A stretch of DNA of 58,204 nucleotides from Microcystis wesenbergii FACHB-1317 (lineage in GTDB: Bacteria; Cyanobacteriota; Cyanobacteriia; Cyanobacteriales; Microcystaceae), in NCBI RefSeq assembly GCF_014696875.1, contig NZ_JACJQV010000242.1:1-58204 (forward strand). The letters run 5' to 3'. The translations under genes and the position numbers were made by a program. Below, piece after piece: positions 55,534 to 58,204 of this stretch; the stretch's first letter is position 1, and each line of letters begins with the position of its first letter. The notes under the pieces were generated by a model, which made no database searches, was not told where the DNA came from, and was given only the letters and a program-made list of their open reading frames with translations.

Positions 55534-55800
55534 ATGGTTGCTAACACCTCCCCCCAAACCCAAGCAGAAAATCCTCTCAGCGATATTCTCATCGAAAAAA
55601 TCGGCCAACTTTCCCCCTCCCAACAACAGGAAGTCCTCAACTTTGTCGAATTTCTCCAGTACAAAAAACAACCTAAAAAGACTATTTGGGACAAAATTGC
55701 CGAACGAGTCGCTCAACTACCCCCCGAAGTTATCGAGCAACTCCCCACTGATTCCTCAGAAAACCTCGATCATTATCTATACGGAGCGCCCAAAAAGTGA
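55534..55800 (+). CDS. DUF2281 antitoxin
   Basis: The 88-residue protein has the DUF2281 core LIEKIGQLSPSQQQEVLNFV and EFLQYKKQ, then a Pro-rich acidic tail that would thread into the toxin. It is VapB-like. Its stop TGA overlaps the GTG start of the PIN gene (GTGA), so the pair is translationally coupled. It interrupts the glycan gene run, suggesting a later insertion. Confidence 0.82.
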   Translation: MVANTSPQTQAENPLSDILIEKIGQLSPSQQQEVLNFVEFLQYKKQPKKTIWDKIAERVAQLPPEVIEQLPTDSSENLDHYLYGAPKK

Positions 55801-56204
55801 AATTAATTTTTGTCGATACTTTGTACTGGGTAGCCTTAGCTAACTCAAGGGATCAATGGCACGAAAGAGCAATTGAGTTACAAAAAACTGTATCCAATCG
55901 CCGCTTAATCACCACAGAAGCAGTTTTAATTGAATTTCTCAACTATTTTTCTTCCTTTGGTTCTTTCATGCGTCAAACTGTAGCAGGAATTACCCATGAT
56001 ATTCTTGATGATCCCGATATAGAGGTGCTGCCCATAAATTCATCGCTGTTTTTATCGGGATTAAACCTATACGAACAAAGACTAGATAAAGGTTATAGTA
56101 TGGTCGATTGTATCTCGATGATGGCCATGAAAAATCGAGATATAAGCGAAGTTCTTACCCACGATAAACACTTTATTCAAGAGGGTTTTAATATCCTTCT
56201 TTGA
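55797..56204 (+). CDS. PIN-domain (VapC-like) RNase toxin
   Basis: The 135-residue protein has PIN acidic residues in KLIFVDTLYWVALAN, ITTEAVLIEFLNYF, YSMVDCISMMAM (Asp) and VLTHDKHF (Asp). PIN toxins cut tRNA or rRNA. It starts with GTG within the antitoxin stop. All acidic residues are in place, so it should be active. Its target is unknown. Six bases separate it from the glycosyltransferase gene. Confidence 0.85.
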   Translation: MKLIFVDTLYWVALANSRDQWHERAIELQKTVSNRRLITTEAVLIEFLNYFSSFGSFMRQTVAGITHDILDDPDIEVLPINSSLFLSGLNLYEQRLDKGYSMVDCISMMAMKNRDISEVLTHDKHFIQEGFNILL

Positions 56205-56210
56205 AATCTC

Positions 56211-57425
56211 ATGAAAGTTGTTCATCTTAACTTTTCTGATTTAATTGGTGGTGCTGCGATTGCTTCCTATCGACTCCATCAAGGATTAATAGCTCAAAAT
56301 ATTGACTCAAAAATGCTAGTAGAATTACAAAAAAGTTCTAGTTACAGAGTTGATACTATACCCAGAAAACGCAACATTGAGAACTTAATTTCTCGTTTTG
56401 CTTGGCGATTAGGATTAAATAATCTAAATCTTATTAGTACATTTAATATTCCTAATCATCCTTTTTATCAAGAAGCGGATATTCTTAACTTTCATAATCT
56501 TCACGGTGATTACTTCAATTATCTAGCAATTCCTAAACTAACCGACAATAAACCTGCCGTTTGGACACTCCATGATATGTGGAGTTTCACCGGACATTGT
56601 GCCTATAGCTATGATTGTGATCGCTGGAAAATTGGCTGCGGTAATTGCCCTTATCTTGATACAGTTCCCAGCACAGGACGAGACAACACTCGCTTAGAAT
56701 GGAAGTTAAAAAATTGGGCTTATCATCACTCTAAATTAACTATTATTACTCTGAGTAAATGGTTAACAGAATTAGCCAAACAAAGTCTTTTAAAAGACCT
56801 ACCAATCTATCATATTCCTAATGGTATTGACACCCTAGCTTATCAGCCGCTTGATCCTCAACAATGTCGTGCAGTTTTAGGTATTTCTCCAGAAAAAAAA
56901 GTTTTAATGTTTGTTGCTCAAGGACTGGATGATCCCCGTAAAGGTGGACATAAACTACTGCAACTATTAGATGAATTGCCCGTGACTTTAAAAAAAGAAT
57001 TAGTTTTAATTACCCTAGGAGATGGTGGAGAAAATCAAGCAGAAATAGCAGGAATATCCAATCTAAATCTAGGTTATGTAGGTGGCGATCGCTTAAAAAG
57101 CATTGCCTATTCCGCTGCCGATTTATTCATTTTTCCTACCCGTGCTGATAATTTACCTCTAGTTCTACAAGAAAGTATGGCTTGTGGTACGCCGATGATT
57201 TCTTTTAATATTGGTGGTGTTCCCGATCTAGTTCGTCCAGAAATTACAGGCTATCTTGCTGAACCTGATGACTGGCAAGCTTTTCGTCATCAAATACTGC
57301 AATTACTAGAAGACAAAAATCAGCAGCAAAAAATGTCAAAACTCTGCCGAGAAATCGCCATAAAAGAATACTCAATTGAACTCCAAGCACAGAAATATAA
57401 AGAAATTTATCAGCAACTGACTTGA
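56211..57425 (+). CDS. Family 4 glycosyltransferase
   Basis: The 404-residue protein has the GT-B fold of GT4: VVHLNFSDLIGGAAIASYRLH at the start, VWTLHDMWSFTGHC, then the C-terminal EX7E-type nucleotide-sugar site in FIFPTRADNLPLVLQESMACGTP, given as a landmark (about residues 305-327), and NIGGVPDLV. It would add a sugar to the surface glycan made by this cluster. Together with the Wzt-like ATPase and methyltransferases it supports an O-antigen or capsule role. The sugar donor cannot be told. Confidence 0.87.
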   Translation: MKVVHLNFSDLIGGAAIASYRLHQGLIAQNIDSKMLVELQKSSSYRVDTIPRKRNIENLISRFAWRLGLNNLNLISTFNIPNHPFYQEADILNFHNLHGDYFNYLAIPKLTDNKPAVWTLHDMWSFTGHCAYSYDCDRWKIGCGNCPYLDTVPSTGRDNTRLEWKLKNWAYHHSKLTIITLSKWLTELAKQSLLKDLPIYHIPNGIDTLAYQPLDPQQCRAVLGISPEKKVLMFVAQGLDDPRKGGHKLLQLLDELPVTLKKELVLITLGDGGENQAEIAGISNLNLGYVGGDRLKSIAYSAADLFIFPTRADNLPLVLQESMACGTPMISFNIGGVPDLVRPEITGYLAEPDDWQAFRHQILQLLEDKNQQQKMSKLCREIAIKEYSIELQAQKYKEIYQQLT

Positions 57426-57481
57426 GGTGTAATTTTTTTAGATAATTATCTTATCCAAATACCCAAAAATAACCGTAATTT

Positions 57482-58204
57482 ATGACCAAAAAAGCCGATA
57501 TAGGTAGTAAAAGACTCATCAGTTTAGCCCCCGATAATTGGGCAAGATGGTTAACCCAACAACCCGACGTACAAGTGCAGGAATTTCTTAGCTCAGAATT
57601 TCAATGGGTGAGTCGTGCCAACGATGTTCTCCTAAAAGTTTATAGCCCCCAAGAGGGAGAATTTCTGCTCCTTAACGAAATCCAGTTGCGTTACACAAAG
57701 CAAATGCCCCAAAGAATCCGAGCTTACGCAGCCTTAGCCACAGAACGCTACAATTTACCCGTTTATCCCGTCTTAGTTAACATTTTACCCCGTCAAACTA
57801 ACGCCGGGATTCCTGGTCGTTATAGCTCAGAATTTCTGGGAATCCGAGCCTATCAAGAATATCGAGTAATTAACCTTTGGGAAGTATCAGCAGAAATAGT
57901 ATTTCGAGAAAAAATATCGACACTTTTGCCTTTCGTTCCTATACTAAAAGGAGGGGGAGAAGAAACCGTAGTTCGCACAGCCCTGCGAGAATTAAGGGCA
58001 AATGAAAGCCTAGAGGACTTAGAACCCTTACTTTCCTTTTTTGCATCATTTGTCTTAGAAATACCAATAGTACAAGAAATTATGAGGTGGGATATGACCG
58101 TATTAAGAGAATCGCCCTGGTATCAAGAAATCCTCAGAGAAGGATTGCAGCTAGGAGAACAGAGAGGTATTCAATTAGGACGACAAGAGGGACGACAAGA
58201 GGGA
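57482..58204 (+). CDS. Rpn-family putative PD-(D/E)XK nuclease, 3' end outside window
   Basis: From the ATG at 57482 the frame stays open for 241 codons to the window edge. The protein starts KKADIGSKRLISLAPDNWARW and has LLNEIQLRYTKQMPQRIRAY and YNLPVYPVLVNILP, typical of Rpn/transposase_31-like nucleases (the Glu-x-Gln is part of the active site). The end visible here is a Gly/Gln/Arg coil (GLQLGEQRGIQLGRQ) made of repeated codons. Such genes are abundant in Microcystis. Whether the tail is complete cannot be seen. Confidence 0.82.
   Translation, partial: MTKKADIGSKRLISLAPDNWARWLTQQPDVQVQEFLSSEFQWVSRANDVLLKVYSPQEGEFLLLNEIQLRYTKQMPQRIRAYAALATERYNLPVYPVLVNILPRQTNAGIPGRYSSEFLGIRAYQEYRVINLWEVSAEIVFREKISTLLPFVPILKGGGEETVVRTALRELRANESLEDLEPLLSFFASFVLEIPIVQEIMRWDMTVLRESPWYQEILREGLQLGEQRGIQLGRQEGRQEG

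Overview
The window looks like a chromosomal segment of a bloom-forming cyanobacterium close to Microcystis aeruginosa. This is inferred from gene content and repeats, since no search could be run. Supporting signs are many GCGATCGC (HIP1) sites, plant-type ferredoxin petF, bidirectional-hydrogenase hoxH, a group 2 sigma factor, DUF3155, DUF29, DUF4242 and Uma2 families, a PEP-CTERM protein, and dispersed TCAGTTA / TAACTGA heptamer arrays between genes. No rRNA, tRNA or CRISPR array was recognised.

Layout. (1) 1-5.1 kb is an accessory island: the 3' end of an IS630-type element, a truncated coiled-coil gene, a brnT toxin broken by an amber codon beside its intact antitoxin, a DUF1778/GNAT toxin-antitoxin pair, a HEPN/MNT pair, and about 1.2 kb of repeats and gene fragments. 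A 237-bp block occurs twice here. (2) 5.2-7.9 kb holds petF, pyrG and a small membrane protein. (3) 7.9-12.4 kb is a five-gene minus-strand operon (DUF4242, acyl-CoA-dehydrogenase-like flavoprotein, ABC ATPase, Tat-type binding protein, permease). It looks like uptake and oxidation of an unknown small, possibly organosulfur, compound. (4) 12.6-21.2 kb holds a Ser/Thr kinase, an Orn/Lys/Arg decarboxylase-family enzyme, an ABC exporter, a BioD/DRTGG protein, an EbsA-like protein, a GAF histidine kinase (probably Hik2) and a DUF3155 protein. (5) 21.3-26.9 kb holds a subtilase with two duplicated PPC domains, an atypical OmpR-type regulator and ftsH. (6) 27-33.2 kb is the rimP-nusA-ylxR-infB translation operon, followed by a membrane protein.

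(7) 33.2-37.9 kb holds an alpha-carbonic anhydrase, a Uma2 nuclease, and a compact DNA methyltransferase / AbiEi-like / nucleotidyltransferase operon that may be a defence module. (8) 38-43.2 kb holds a dihydroorotase homologue missing most metal ligands, a second Uma2 gene, hoxH without its partners, and the sigma factor. (9) 43.2-44.1 kb is an insertion zone with a 776-bp element that has inverted ends and a TATT target duplication. (10) 44.7-50.3 kb holds PEP-CTERM, DUF29, TPR, HEAT (NblB-like) and lipoprotein genes, a lone ABC ATPase and a damaged DUF433/DUF5615 pair. (11) 50.4-57.4 kb is a surface-glycan cluster: Wzt-type ATPase, two methyltransferases, a HAD-fusion protein and a GT4 glycosyltransferase, interrupted by a DUF2281/PIN pair. 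The window ends inside an Rpn-type nuclease gene.

Overall, housekeeping blocks are separated by toxin-antitoxin genes, short non-autonomous mobile elements and heptamer arrays. The strongest leads for something new are the methyltransferase/AbiE-like operon, the DUF4242/flavoprotein/ABC operon, the HAD-fusion glycan protein, and the short elements whose ends match the local IS630 element.
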